Assembly: GCF_018918055.1 (NCBI RefSeq)
Contig: NZ_JAHLPS010000027.1
Location: forward strand, 1-48,190
From: Caproiciproducens sp. MSJ-32
Lineage (GTDB): Bacteria > Bacillota > Clostridia > Clostridiales > Clostridiaceae
Direction: 5' to 3'
DNA: 48,190 nt
Below, one piece after another: positions 1 to 8,634 of the stretch; the stretch's first letter is position 1; each line of letters opens with the position of its first letter. Under the pieces are notes generated by a model. That model saw nothing but the letters and a program-made list of their open reading frames with translations. It ran no database searches and was not told the origin of the DNA. The translations under genes and the position numbers were made by a program.

Positions 1-85
1 ATCGTCGGTGTACTGGTCAGCAGACGTACCCGCCGCCGCGGTTGAACATGATGCGGATAGGAAATGTGAAGCTCAGCGGCTATGC
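1..85. other. GC-rich foreign-looking contig end
   Basis: This stretch is rich in G and C, for example CGCCGCCGCGG near 31-41, whereas the rest of the window is strongly AT-rich. It has no recognisable gene. It directly abuts an inverted copy of the start of the lipoprotein gene read on the minus strand. I infer a chimeric or contaminating end from library preparation or assembly rather than native chromosome. A real insertion cannot be excluded. Confidence 0.6.
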
Positions 86-289
86 ATTTTTTTGGAGGAA
101 AGCATGAAAAAATTACTATCTATTATTTTCTTGAGGATCTGGTTTTTTATCAACGTTTTCCTCTTTAATATTATTTTCTTTATTAATATCTTGTTTTTGT
201 GTACATCCGGTTGAAATTATTGAAATAAATAGTAAGAGAGGGATTAAAATAATAGATAGTAATTTTTTCATGCTTTCCTCCAAAAAAAT
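86..289. repeat. 44-bp perfect inverted repeat (fold-back)
   Basis: Bases 86-129 are the exact reverse complement of 246-289. Each arm holds the ribosome binding site and first codons of the same lipoprotein gene (GGAGGAAAGC then ATG). About 116 bases lie between the arms. Two copies of a gene start facing each other at a sequence end is the pattern of a fold-back chimera. It is not a terminator, because the arms contain coding sequence. Confidence 0.85.
116..271 (-). pseudogene. Truncated lipoprotein, 5' part only
   Basis: Read on the minus strand from the ATG at 271, preceded by GGAGG, the product starts MKKLLSIILIPLLLFISI and continues to a lipobox STGC, so it is a signal-peptidase-II lipoprotein exported and anchored to the outer face of the membrane. 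After the cysteine comes a hydrophilic lysine/glutamate/asparagine-rich stretch. The reading frame enters the inverted repeat near 130 and stops at 116-118, giving 51 residues, of which only the part from 271 down to about 130 is likely to be genuine. The function of the missing mature protein is unknown. The truncation is probably an artefact of the contig end. Confidence 0.6.
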
Positions 290-448
290 TTTATTAAGTT
301 TATTACATAATTATAAATATATTATTAAATAATATATATCGTTATTGTATATAAATAAAACCTAATATTATACTATTATTATAGTATATTTTATTGCTAT
401 TATTAAATTTATTTAATTATAAAGAATTAGAAATTTAAGGGATGGTAT

Positions 449-1432
449 ATGAAAAGAAAATATAAAGTAATTATTCCAACTATTATTGTAAGCTTTTTGC
501 TTGTTGGATTTTATTTATCAAAAGATAAAATTACAACTTATTTTCATGCTTATCAAAAATATAAAAATATTACAGAAGAAAATACTGCAATAGACACTAA
601 TTTGGATAAAGAAGAGATTAGGGAATTAATAACTGTTGATTATAATGCTATTGAATATAAAAATACTAATAATGTTCCATTAACGTTAGATATATATGGT
701 CCTAAGAAATTAAAAAGAGCTACTTCACCAGTATTAATATATGTTCATGGTGGAAGCTGGGCATATGGAACTAATGATATTCCAAAGTTTATGCAGCCTA
801 TTTTAGATTTTTTTAGGGAAGAAGGCTTTACTATAATAAGCACTCAGTATGAACTTATGAAGGATGAAGTAATCTTTTATAAGCAGATATGTGATATAAA
901 AGATACGATAAGATGGATAAATAAAAATAGAGAAATATATAATTTTGATACAGATAATATAGGAATTATAGGAGTTTCTTCTGGAGCTCATTTAGCTATG
1001 ATGGCTGCTTATAGTGAAAAGGATGATTTTATAGATGATAGAGATTTAATGAATTACGATTCTGATATAAAATACCTAATAGATTTATTTGGACCAACTG
1101 ATTTAAGTACTTTAGACATAAGCAATGCTGACAGCACTTTTAAGGAAATAATAAATTCTTTAGGAGATAAGAAAGAAGAAATTTTAAAGGAATATAGTCC
1201 AATAAATCATATAGGAGCAGGAGAACCTAATACTTTAATAATTCATAGTACTGATGATAATTTAGTTCCTTATAAAAATGCAGAAACTTTATATAAAAAA
1301 TTAGTTAATACAAAGAATAAAGTAAAAATATTAACTTTAGAAGGAACAAGTCATGATTTTTCAGATTTTAATCAGGAGAATATTAAAGATATTGGCATAA
1401 ATATATTTAAGTTTATTATTGATAATTTATAA
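449..1432 (+). CDS. Membrane-anchored alpha/beta hydrolase (esterase-like)
   Basis: A 327-residue alpha/beta hydrolase. Residues 7-23 form a hydrophobic segment after a basic MKRKYK start, so it is probably tethered to the membrane with its catalytic domain outside. The oxyanion-hole motif HGGSW lies at 100-104, the nucleophile motif GVSSG at 175-179 (Ser177), a likely acid residue in the TDDNLVP segment (Asp270) and the histidine in TSHDF (His302). This order is typical of the esterase/lipase group related to hormone-sensitive lipase and dipeptidyl-peptidase-like folds; the substrate is unknown. The gene stands alone, with a weak ribosome binding site (AAGGGATGG) and its own terminator. An 8-bp inverted repeat at 369-388 lies upstream and could be an operator. 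Confidence 0.8.
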   Translation: MKRKYKVIIPTIIVSFLLVGFYLSKDKITTYFHAYQKYKNITEENTAIDTNLDKEEIRELITVDYNAIEYKNTNNVPLTLDIYGPKKLKRATSPVLIYVHGGSWAYGTNDIPKFMQPILDFFREEGFTIISTQYELMKDEVIFYKQICDIKDTIRWINKNREIYNFDTDNIGIIGVSSGAHLAMMAAYSEKDDFIDDRDLMNYDSDIKYLIDLFGPTDLSTLDISNADSTFKEIINSLGDKKEEILKEYSPINHIGAGEPNTLIIHSTDDNLVPYKNAETLYKKLVNTKNKVKILTLEGTSHDFSDFNQENIKDIGINIFKFIIDNL

Positions 1433-1441
1433 AAATATCTT

Positions 1442-1468
1442 AATGGCTGTTTAATCAGCCATTTTTTT
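1442..1468 (+). terminator. Intrinsic terminator after the hydrolase gene
   Basis: AATGGCTG at 1442-1449 pairs with CAGCCATT at 1456-1463 around a six-base loop, followed by a run of T. Confidence 0.85.
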
Positions 1469-1560
1469 GTAAAAATATAGTTAACATATTGTAAATATCC
1501 ATATATAAAATTGAAAAGAAGTGTATAATCTATAATATATTTTTTTACAGGAGGAATGGA

Positions 1561-3909
1561 ATGTTATCACTTAAAAATATAACAAAATCTTATATAACAG
1601 GTGAATTTAAACAAGTAGCTTTAGATGGTGTCAATTTAAATTTTAGGGAAAAAGAGTTTGTTTCTATTTTGGGACCTAGTGGTTCAGGTAAAACTACTTG
1701 CTTAAATATCATTGGAGGTTTAGATAGATATGATAGTGGGGATCTAATAATTAATGGAAAATCAACAAAAAATTTCAAAAATTCTGAGTGGGATGCTTAT
1801 AGAAATAATAGTATAGGCTTTATCTTTCAAAGTTATAATTTAATAAATCATTTAACTGTTCTTGATAATGTTGAAATTGGAATGACATTAAGCGGAGTAT
1901 CTGCAAAAGAAAGGCATAGAAAAGCTAAGGAAGCCTTAGAAAGGGTAGGTTTAAAAGATCATATTCATAAAAGGCCAAATCAATTATCAGGTGGACAGAT
2001 GCAGAGAGTTGCAATTGCAAGGGCTTTAGCTAACGATCCTGATATTATTCTAGCTGATGAGCCTACAGGAGCTTTAGATACTAAAACAAGCATTCAAATT
2101 ATGGAACTTATAAAGGATATAGCAAAAGATAAGCTTGTTATTATGGTTACTCATAATCCAGAACTGGCAAATAAGTATTCAGATAGAATAATAGAATTTA
2201 GAGATGGAAGAGTAATTTCAGATTCTAATCCTTTAGAAGAAGAAAAAAGTGATTTATTATATAATCTTAAAAAAACAAGTATGAGTTTTTTAACTGCCTT
2301 AAAAATATCAGGAATGAATATTAGAACAAAAAAGATGAGGACTTTTCTTACCGCTTTTGCTTCAAGTATAGGAATTATAGGAATAGCTTTGATATTATCT
2401 TTATCAAATGGTTTTGATAAGCAAATAGATATATTTGAAACAGAAACTTTATCAGGCTTTCCTATAATGATTACTCAAACTACAACAGAAATAGATTTTA
2501 ACGATATGAAGAGAGAACGAAATAAGGCTCTTGGTTTGGAAGAAGATGAAGGGAAATATCCAGATACAGAAGTTATTTATCCATATAATAGGGAGGAAAA
2601 TACTCATACCCATAAAAATATTATAACTAAGGATTATGTAGATTATATTGAAGATATAGATAAAAACTTATTATCAGGTTTATCTTATACTCGTTTAGTA
2701 AATATGAATTTATTAAAGATGGTAGATGGTGTTGCAACAACAATAAATGCACAAGATTTAAATCTTTCCTCATATCCAATAAGTACAGGCGAAAATGAAC
2801 AAGAATATTTAGTAAAAAATTATGATTTATTATATGGAAGTTATCCTAAAACAATGAATGATTTAATATTAATAGTTGATGAATATAACAAAGTTGACAC
2901 TAAGGTCTTAGATGCTCTGGGAATAGACAGCAGTGTAGAAGAGATAGATTTTAAAGATATAGTAGGTTATGAAATAAAAGCAGTGCAAAATGATGACTAT
3001 TATAAAAAGGTTGGAAATTACTTTACATTAGCAGCAAGTCCTAGTGATATGAGCAGTCTTTATAATGATGAAAATTCTATTTCATTAAAGATTTCTGGTA
3101 TTTTAAGGCTTAAAAAAGATGTAAGTATTCCAGTTTTACAAAGTGGCTTAGCATATTCAGATGAGCTAAGTAAAAGTTTTATTGAAAATGCAAAAAATTC
3201 AGAAGTAGTTAAGGCTCAATTAGCTGCAGATTATAATGTTTTTACTGGAGAAAGTTTTTCAACATCAAAGGGCAGTCAAATGATGATGGAAAGTTCAAGT
3301 TTAAATACTAAAGAAAATATTCTAGCGTCTTTAGGGGCAACTGAGGTTCCTTATATGATAACTTTATATCCAAAGGATTTTACAACAAAAGATGAAATAG
3401 TAGCTTATTTAGATAAATGGAATGAAGGAAAAGAAAAAGATGATATGATAATTTACAATGATATGGCAAGTACAATTGTAAGTTTATCAAGTGGAATAAT
3501 GGATGCAATAACCATGGTTCTTATAGCATTTGCTGCCATATCTTTAGTAGTTTCTTTAATAATGGTTGGAATAATTACATCTATATCTGTTTTAGAGAGA
3601 ACAAAGGAAATAGGTGTTTTAAGGGCTTTAGGTGCAAGAAAGAAAGATATATCAAGAGTGTTTAATGCTGAAACTTTTATAATTGGATCTCTTTCAGGAT
3701 TTCTTGGAATATTTATAGCTTGGCTTTTAACTTTCCCAACAAATAGAATATTGTATAGATTAACCGATTTAGAAAATGTAGCAGTTTTAAACCCAGTTCA
3801 TGCAATATTACTTTTAATAATTAGTGTTTTTTTAACTATGCTTGGCGGATTTATCCCTGCAAAGAATGCAGCAAAGAAAGATCCAGTAGAAGCATTAAGA
3901 AGCGAGTAA
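1561..3909 (+). CDS. ABC transporter, fused ATPase and permease (MacB/FtsX type)
   Basis: A 782-residue single-chain half transporter. The N-terminal ATPase has Walker A GPSGSGKT at 38-45, the Q-loop at Gln90, signature LSGGQ at 142-146, Walker B ending ADEP at about 165-168 and the H-loop His198. A first membrane helix follows at about 262-283, then a large extracytoplasmic domain of roughly 360 residues, then three C-terminal helices from about 650, with the FtsX-family signature [14 protein letters not shown] between the first two of these. This is the type VII (MacB-like) architecture, which couples ATP use to mechanical work on extracytoplasmic substrates such as peptides or lipoproteins. 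The ribosome binding site AGGAGG is at 1549-1554. No partner gene adjoins, so it may act as a homodimer. The substrate is unknown. Confidence 0.88.
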   Translation: MLSLKNITKSYITGEFKQVALDGVNLNFREKEFVSILGPSGSGKTTCLNIIGGLDRYDSGDLIINGKSTKNFKNSEWDAYRNNSIGFIFQSYNLINHLTVLDNVEIGMTLSGVSAKERHRKAKEALERVGLKDHIHKRPNQLSGGQMQRVAIARALANDPDIILADEPTGALDTKTSIQIMELIKDIAKDKLVIMVTHNPELANKYSDRIIEFRDGRVISDSNPLEEEKSDLLYNLKKTSMSFLTALKISGMNIRTKKMRTFLTAFASSIGIIGIALILSLSNGFDKQIDIFETETLSGFPIMITQTTTEIDFNDMKRERNKALGLEEDEGKYPDTEVIYPYNREENTHTHKNIITKDYVDYIEDIDKNLLSGLSYTRLVNMNLLKMVDGVATTINAQDLNLSSYPISTGENEQEYLVKNYDLLYGSYPKTMNDLILIVDEYNKVDTKVLDALGIDSSVEEIDFKDIVGYEIKAVQNDDYYKKVGNYFTLAASPSDMSSLYNDENSISLKISGILRLKKDVSIPVLQSGLAYSDELSKSFIENAKNSEVVKAQLAADYNVFTGESFSTSKGSQMMMESSSLNTKENILASLGATEVPYMITLYPKDFTTKDEIVAYLDKWNEGKEKDDMIIYNDMASTIVSLSSGIMDAITMVLIAFAAISLVVSLIMVGIITSISVLERTKEIGVLRALGARKKDISRVFNAETFIIGSLSGFLGIFIAWLLTFPTNRILYRLTDLENVAVLNPVHAILLLIISVFLTMLGGFIPAKNAAKKDPVEALRSE

Positions 3910-3965
3910 CTTCAATTTATAATACATAAAAACTAGATTTTTAGTTAGATAAAAAGCTAAAAGTG

Positions 3966-4010
3966 AGACTATGTAAAAAAATTATTCTCTTTTTTTACAT
4001 AGTCTTTTTA
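3966..4010 (+). terminator. Terminator after the ABC transporter gene
   Basis: A 16-bp perfect stem: AGACTATGTAAAAAAA at 3966-3981 pairs with its complement at 3990-4005, followed by T-rich sequence. The remaining ~120 bases up to the riboswitch carry no gene that I can see. Confidence 0.85.
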
Positions 4011-4127
4011 TAATTTTGTAATATTTTAAATGGTATTTTGAAAAAATAATAAAAATATGCCTTGTGTTTTAAAATTATATTGCATTTAGCCTAATATTAA
4101 TGTATAATTCAATAAAAATTAAATATG

Positions 4128-4290
4128 TTCGGATGAAGATAGTGGGAGAGAGGTATATTGCCCACCGAAGAAGTAAATCTTTCAGGTAAAAGGACCGCTA
4201 TTGGACGAACCCTTGGAGAGACTCGAAAGAGCACCGAAGGAGCAAAGTAATTATATTACTTAAACTCTCAGGTAAAAGGACAGGGGAATG
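4128..4290 (+). promoter_or_regulatory. Tandem glycine riboswitch
   Basis: Two glycine aptamers in series. The first spans about 4128-4204, with GGGAGAG near 4143, CACCGAAG near 4163 and the conserved TTTCAGGTAAAAGGAC ending near 4195. The second spans about 4209-4290, with GGAGAG at 4215, GCACCGAAGG near 4231 and CTCTCAGGTAAAAGGAC ending at 4281. Its closing stem P1 can be drawn as CCCTTG (4210-4215) with CAGGGG (4281-4286). The family is the gcvT RNA element, known to control glycine cleavage genes and glycine/alanine transporters. Here it precedes a sodium:alanine/glycine symporter gene. Confidence 0.95.
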
Positions 4291-4362
4291 GTATAGGTTT
4301 ATAAATATATAGGCTTTTTAGCTATTCTCCTCCATAATTAAAATATTAAGGAGGATTTTTTT
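4282..4362 (+). promoter_or_regulatory. Riboswitch expression platform: ribosome-site sequestering hairpin
   Basis: TCCTCC at 4328-4333 is complementary to GGAGGA at 4350-4355, the ribosome binding site of the symporter gene, and a seven-T run leads directly into the ATG at 4363. Upstream, AGGGGAAT (4282-4289) can pair with ATTCTCCT (4324-4331) with one G-T pair. It overlaps the 3' strand of aptamer-2 P1. The two pairings are mutually exclusive, so glycine binding, which forms P1, should free the anti-ribosome-site strand and switch expression off. The T run would also allow termination in the same hairpin. Confidence 0.75.
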
Positions 4363-5734
4363 ATGCTAGAAATTTTAGAAAAGATGGAGCTAGTAGTAAA
4401 ACAGATAGGAGTTGTATTACTTGGACCTCCATTTTTAATTTTATTAGTAGGGACAGGAATTTATCTTACATTTAAGCTTAGATTTATACAAGTATTTAAG
4501 CTTCCTTTAGCTATAAGGTATATTTTTGAAAAGGAAGAGAATGAAAGTAAAGAACTAATTGGAGAGGTAAGTAGTTTTGGAGCATTATGTACAGCTTTAT
4601 CAGCTACAATTGGTACAGGCAATATTGTTGGAGTAGCTGCTGCCATTAAAACTGGAGGACCAGGATCATTATTTTGGATGTTAGTTGCTGCTTTTTTTGG
4701 AATGGCAACTAAATATTCAGAAGGATTACTTGCCATAAAATATAGAGAAAAAGACGAAAATGGAGAAATGTCAGGAGGTCCTATGTATTATATAGAAAAA
4801 GGGTCTTGGTTTAAGATGGCTTGCAAAGATCTTTGCTGTATTTGGGGTGGGAGTAGCTTTGCTTGGAATAGGTACATTTGGACAAGTTAAATCTATATCT
4901 GAGGCTGTTAAGTTAACTTTTAATATACCCCTAGTAGTAACAGCTGCCATAATTACAATAATTGTTGCCTTAGTTACATTAGGTGGTATTAAAAGAATAG
5001 CAAGTGTATCTGAAAAGATAGTTCCTTTTATGGCAATTCTTTATGGTATTGGAGCAATAATAGTATTAGTTCTTAATTTAGAAAAAATACCAGAAGCAAT
5101 AAAGTTAATTCTTTTAGGCGCTTTTAAGCCAAAAGCAGTTTTAGGTGGATCAATAGGAATTACTATTTTAACTGCAATGAGAAGTGGGGTTAGCAGGGGA
5201 TTATTTTCTAATGAATCAGGACTTGGTTCAGCACCTATAGCTGCGGCTGCTGCAAAGACAAAGTCTCCAGCAAGGCAAGGATTAGTATCAATGACTGGAA
5301 CTTTTATTGATACAATGGTAGTATGTACAATGACAGGAATAGTAATCATTTTAACAGGTATTTATGAAGGAAATTTAGAAGGAGCTGCTTTGACAACAGC
5401 TGCTTTTAAAACTGGTATTCCACTTGGTAATTTAGGAGTATATATAGTTAACCTAGGCCTTATTTTCTTTGCTTTTACAACTATAATTGGATGGAATTAT
5501 TATGGAGAAAGATGTATAGAATATCTTGCTGGAGTAAAAGCAATTAAACCTTATAAAATTATATTTATAGTTCTTGTGGCAATTGGATCTTTTTTACCTC
5601 TAGGATTAATATTAGGAATAGCTGATATAGTAAATGGACTTATGGCTATACCTAATTTAATAGGTCTCATAGGTCTCAGAGAAGTAATTGTTAGTGAAAC
5701 AAACATTTATTTAGAAAAACTAAAGGAAAAATAA
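4363..5734 (+). pseudogene. Sodium:alanine/glycine symporter with a frameshift
   Basis: Member of the AGCS family, which imports alanine or glycine with sodium. The first 146 or so residues (to GGPMYYIEKG) are in one frame. A one-base excess in the AAAAAGGG tract at 4796-4803 then shifts the frame: the first frame ends at 4890, and the rest of the protein (GLGLRWLAKIFAVFGVG onward) continues in the next frame to 5734. Removing one base restores an uninterrupted product of about 456 residues, the family's usual length, with about ten membrane helices and the motifs SATIGTGNIVG and SNESGLGSAP. Either the copy is recently inactivated or the homopolymer is a sequencing error; the otherwise perfect coding sequence on both sides favours a very recent change or an error. 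Controlled by the glycine riboswitch upstream. Confidence 0.88.
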
Positions 5735-5795
5735 AGATTAGTTTAGATAGATATGTTAAAGAAGGAAAATAATAAGTAAAGAAATATTAATTTTT

Positions 5796-5875
5796 AAAAC
5801 TACTAAGATAAGAGATTTGGTTAAATTAGGGATATCTAATAAATCAATATCTCTATATCTCAGTAGTTTTTCTTT
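5796..5875. terminator. Bidirectional terminator between convergent genes
   Basis: AAAACTACTAAGATAAGAGAT starting at 5796 pairs, with one or two bulges, with ATCTCTATATCTCAGTAGTTTT ending at 5870. It has A-rich and T-rich flanks on both sides. An inner GATAT/ATATC pair extends the stem. It serves the symporter gene on the plus strand and the threonine aldolase gene on the minus strand. Confidence 0.7.
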
Positions 5876-5884
5876 ATATTTATA

Positions 5885-6925
5885 TTATAAAGAATTTGCT
5901 AAGAAATCCTTCATGGTTTGTATTATTTTATAAATATCTTTTCTTGTTATCCAGTAGTGAGTTACAAATCTTAATTTACCATTTTCTGAATAGTTGATTT
6001 TGATTCCATTTTTTATAAAATATTCACTTAAGGCTTCAGTATTAATTTTTTTATTAAATTTAAAGAAAACCATATTAATTTTTACATTATTTAAATCTAC
6101 AGTTATTTCTGGGATTTTATTTAATTCTTCTGCAAGGAACTTAGCATTATCATGATCATCCTTTAATCTTTTAGTCATATCTTTTAAGGCTATTATACCA
6201 GCAGCTGCTAAATAACCTGCTTGTCTTAGTCCGCCTCCTAAAATTTTTCTTTTCTTTCTTGCTTTTTTTATAAATTCAGTATCTCCAGCTAAAATAGATC
6301 CAACTGGTGCACACAATCCCTTAGAAAGACAGAACATAACAGAATCACAGTATTTGGCGATTTCTTTAACATCAACATTTAAATATGTAGCTGCATTAAA
6401 AACTCTGGCTCCGTCTAAATGGACAGGTAAATTATATTTTTTAGCAGTTTTATATATTTCCTCCATATTTTCAAGAGATAGAACATTTCCACTTGAATGA
6501 GCATTTTCAATACATATTAAAGAAGTTGAAGGGAAATGGATATCTTCTTCTTCAAATCTGATTCTTTTTTCAATATCTTCTTTTGTAATAACTCCATTTA
6601 GAGTTTCTATTGTCCTAAGCTGGACGCCTGCAATTATAGCACTTGCACCAACTTCATGAACAACAATATGATTAGAATCAGCTAAAATAACTTCGCTGCC
6701 CCTTTTGCAGTGAGTAAATAATGCTAGCTGGTTTCCAAAGGTACCAGAAGGAACAAATAATGCTGCTTCTTTTCCAACAATTTCTGCAGCTAATTTTTCT
6801 AATTCATTAATAGTAGTATCATCACCATATACATCATCACCAACTTCTGCCTTAAACATAGCTTCTTTCATAAAATCTGGCTGTAGAGTAACTGTATCAC
6901 TTCTTAAATCTATAAAATTTTTCAT
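5885..6925 (-). CDS. ltaE: Low-specificity L-threonine aldolase
   Basis: A 346-residue fold-type I pyridoxal-phosphate enzyme that cleaves threonine (or allo-threonine) to glycine and acetaldehyde in the cytoplasm. Visible family landmarks are FIDLRSDTVT at the N-terminus, the active-site segment VGDDVYGDD (28-36), the PLP-binding aspartate and arginine of LDGARVFNAA (170-179), and the Schiff-base lysine in CLSKGLCAPVGS (Lys202). Length is normal. AAGGAG lies upstream of the ATG at 6925. It is convergent with the glycine-riboswitch-controlled symporter, so glycine production and glycine uptake genes are neighbours. Confidence is high for the family; the preferred stereoisomer cannot be told. 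Confidence 0.92.
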   Translation of the reverse strand: MKNFIDLRSDTVTLQPDFMKEAMFKAEVGDDVYGDDTTINELEKLAAEIVGKEAALFVPSGTFGNQLALFTHCKRGSEVILADSNHIVVHEVGASAIIAGVQLRTIETLNGVITKEDIEKRIRFEEEDIHFPSTSLICIENAHSSGNVLSLENMEEIYKTAKKYNLPVHLDGARVFNAATYLNVDVKEIAKYCDSVMFCLSKGLCAPVGSILAGDTEFIKKARKKRKILGGGLRQAGYLAAAGIIALKDMTKRLKDDHDNAKFLAEELNKIPEITVDLNNVKINMVFFKFNKKINTEALSEYFIKNGIKINYSENGKLRFVTHYWITRKDIYKIIQTMKDFLANSL

Positions 6926-7098
6926 TGATAACGCTCCTTTTACAACAATTAATTCTATTATATTATAATGAAATTAATTGGTAAAATATATAGAAAATAT
7001 TGTTAGAATTCTGAATTGAATGAGCTGATTGGATATAATCTATAGTTATGATATTATATAAATGATAATATTACATAAATAAAAAGGATTGATGAAAA

Positions 7099-7878
7099 AT
7101 GAAAACTAACTATCATACACATAATTTTAGATGTAATCATGCAGTAGGAAATGTTAAAGATTATATTATTGAGGCGATAAAAAATGAATATGATGAAATT
7201 GGTTTATCAGATCATATGCCCCATCCAGGTAAAAATATTGATAATGTAAGTAGAATGAAATATGAAGAATTAGTTGAATATTTTAAAGAAATAGATGAAG
7301 CAAAAAATAAATATAAAAATGAAATTTCTATAATGAAGGGAATGGAATGTGAGTATTTTGAAGATTATGATTGGCTTTATAAAGAGCTAAGAGAGAAATA
7401 TAAGGTAGAATATTTAATCTTAGGAGTTCATTTTTTTCCATACAAGAATAAATGGTATTATGTAGGAGATATTAACTTAAATGAAGAAAGTTTAAAAGTT
7501 TATACAGATTATGTAATAAAATCAATGGAAAGCAGGAAATTTGATTATTTAGCACATCCAGATCTTTTTGGGATAAGCTATAGAAATTGGGATGAAAATA
7601 CAATTAATGCTTCAAGAAGAATATTAGAAACTGCTGAAAAATTAGATATGCCCATAGAAATAAATATAAACGGAATTAGAAGACCTATGGTTAGATATAA
7701 TTTAGGAGAAAGATATGCATATCCCATAAAAGAGTTTTGGGAATTATCTAAAGAATATAATGTTAAAAGAATAATTGGAGTTGATGCTCATAATCCATTA
7801 AATTTTGAAAATATGGAATGGGGATTAAACTTTGTTAAGGAAATTAAAATAGATGTAATAGAAAAATTAAATTTATAA
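7099..7878 (+). CDS. PHP-domain phosphatase, histidinol-phosphatase (HisJ) family
   Basis: A 259-residue PHP-family metallohydrolase. Metal-ligand motifs appear in the expected order: YHTHNFRCNH at 5-14, GLSDHMPHPG near 36-45, KGMECEYFED near 80-89, GVHFFP near 110, AHPDLFG near 150 and GVDAHNP near 227. This is the layout of the histidinol-phosphate phosphatase (HisJ/HisK) subgroup, the last dephosphorylation step before histidinol in histidine synthesis. No other histidine gene is close, so the assignment to that substrate is by family only and another sugar or phosphate monoester is possible. It is divergent from ltaE over a 170-base shared promoter region. AAGGATTGATG precedes the start. 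Confidence 0.75.
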   Translation: MKTNYHTHNFRCNHAVGNVKDYIIEAIKNEYDEIGLSDHMPHPGKNIDNVSRMKYEELVEYFKEIDEAKNKYKNEISIMKGMECEYFEDYDWLYKELREKYKVEYLILGVHFFPYKNKWYYVGDINLNEESLKVYTDYVIKSMESRKFDYLAHPDLFGISYRNWDENTINASRRILETAEKLDMPIEININGIRRPMVRYNLGERYAYPIKEFWELSKEYNVKRIIGVDAHNPLNFENMEWGLNFVKEIKIDVIEKLNL

Positions 7879-7901
7879 AAAAGTATTATTATTTTAGAAG
7901 T

Positions 7902-7915
7902 GTAACTATTGTTAC
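7902..7915. promoter_or_regulatory. Palindrome GTAAC-TATT-GTTAC, candidate operator
   Basis: A perfect inverted repeat of five-base half-sites with a four-base spacer, 75 bases ahead of the ATG of the gene at 7990. A very similar palindrome (three-base spacer) lies ahead of the rhodanese gene at 9573. Half-sites of this kind suit a Crp/Fnr-family dimer. No regulator gene is visible nearby. Confidence 0.45.
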
Positions 7916-7989
7916 CGAAATACTAAGTTATTTATGGTATTCTAAATACACATTAAGAATATTAAATGAAAATAGTATGGAGGAAGCTT

Positions 7990-8628
7990 ATGAGTTTATT
8001 TTTAGGTAAAATACATTACTGGATGTTTAATAAAATAATATGGTTTCAAAATTTAGAAGTAGAACTAGAAAAACTTGCAAAAAATGAAGGATTAAATACA
8101 GAAGAAATTTTAAAAAAGTTAGATGAAAGATATGGTAGGAAAGTTGAAAATAGACCCTTAGAAGAAATTATAGATCAAGGAAATATTCATGGTTGGTTAC
8201 AAGATAGGATAACAATAGCTGAAAATAGACTTTCAGCATTAACTGCGGAATTATTAAAAATTGAAGACATTAATGAAAAAATAGAAGAAATCTATATAAG
8301 CCAAGGAACTGCTGCTGCAGAAGAAGTTAAGGGAAATAATAAAGCAGCAGAGGATGCAATAGCTATTTATAATTTAGTAAATGACTATATTTTAGATGGT
8401 ATGCCTTGTGATAGAGTTAATTTAATAATAGAGCATGAAGAAGACAAAGTTCTATGGGAAAGAAGAATTTGTGTTCACAAAGATATTTGGGAAGATAAAA
8501 ATATCGATGTAAATTATTTCTATGGATTAAGAGATTTATGGATAAAAACTTTTGTTGAAGAAGTAAATGCTAACTTCCAATATAGAAAGTTATCTGAAAC
8601 TGAAATGGTAATAGAAAAAATAAGGTAG
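7990..8628 (+). CDS. Uncharacterised protein of the hemerythrin cluster
   Basis: A 212-residue soluble protein that I do not recognise. It opens MSLFLGKIHYWMFNKIIWFQ, followed by a helical, charged N-terminal half (acidic/lysine-rich from about 20 to 110, likely coiled) and a more globular C-terminal half containing GMPCDRVN and ERRICVHKDIWE, which supply two cysteines and a histidine. The start at 7990 is chosen over an earlier in-frame ATG at 7966 because TGGAGGAAG at 7978-7986 fits it exactly. The stop codon runs almost directly into the hemerythrin gene, so the two are co-transcribed and probably translationally coupled. The neighbourhood (hemerythrin, DUF1858, rhodanese) suggests a redox or metal-linked job, but this is inference from context only. 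Confidence 0.8.
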   Translation: MSLFLGKIHYWMFNKIIWFQNLEVELEKLAKNEGLNTEEILKKLDERYGRKVENRPLEEIIDQGNIHGWLQDRITIAENRLSALTAELLKIEDINEKIEEIYISQGTAAAEEVKGNNKAAEDAIAIYNLVNDYILDGMPCDRVNLIIEHEEDKVLWERRICVHKDIWEDKNIDVNYFYGLRDLWIKTFVEEVNANFQYRKLSETEMVIEKIR

Positions 8629-8634
8629 GTGAAG

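Noticed and set aside
8..214. An open frame on the plus strand over the left end
   Set aside because: It crosses the GC-rich patch and the inverted repeat, so it is a product of the apparent chimera, and its middle is the reverse strand of the lipoprotein gene.
4796..4803. Programmed ribosomal frameshift in the symporter gene
   Set aside because: No supporting downstream structure or internal ribosome site is evident, the family is not known for recoding, and a homopolymer indel explains it more simply.
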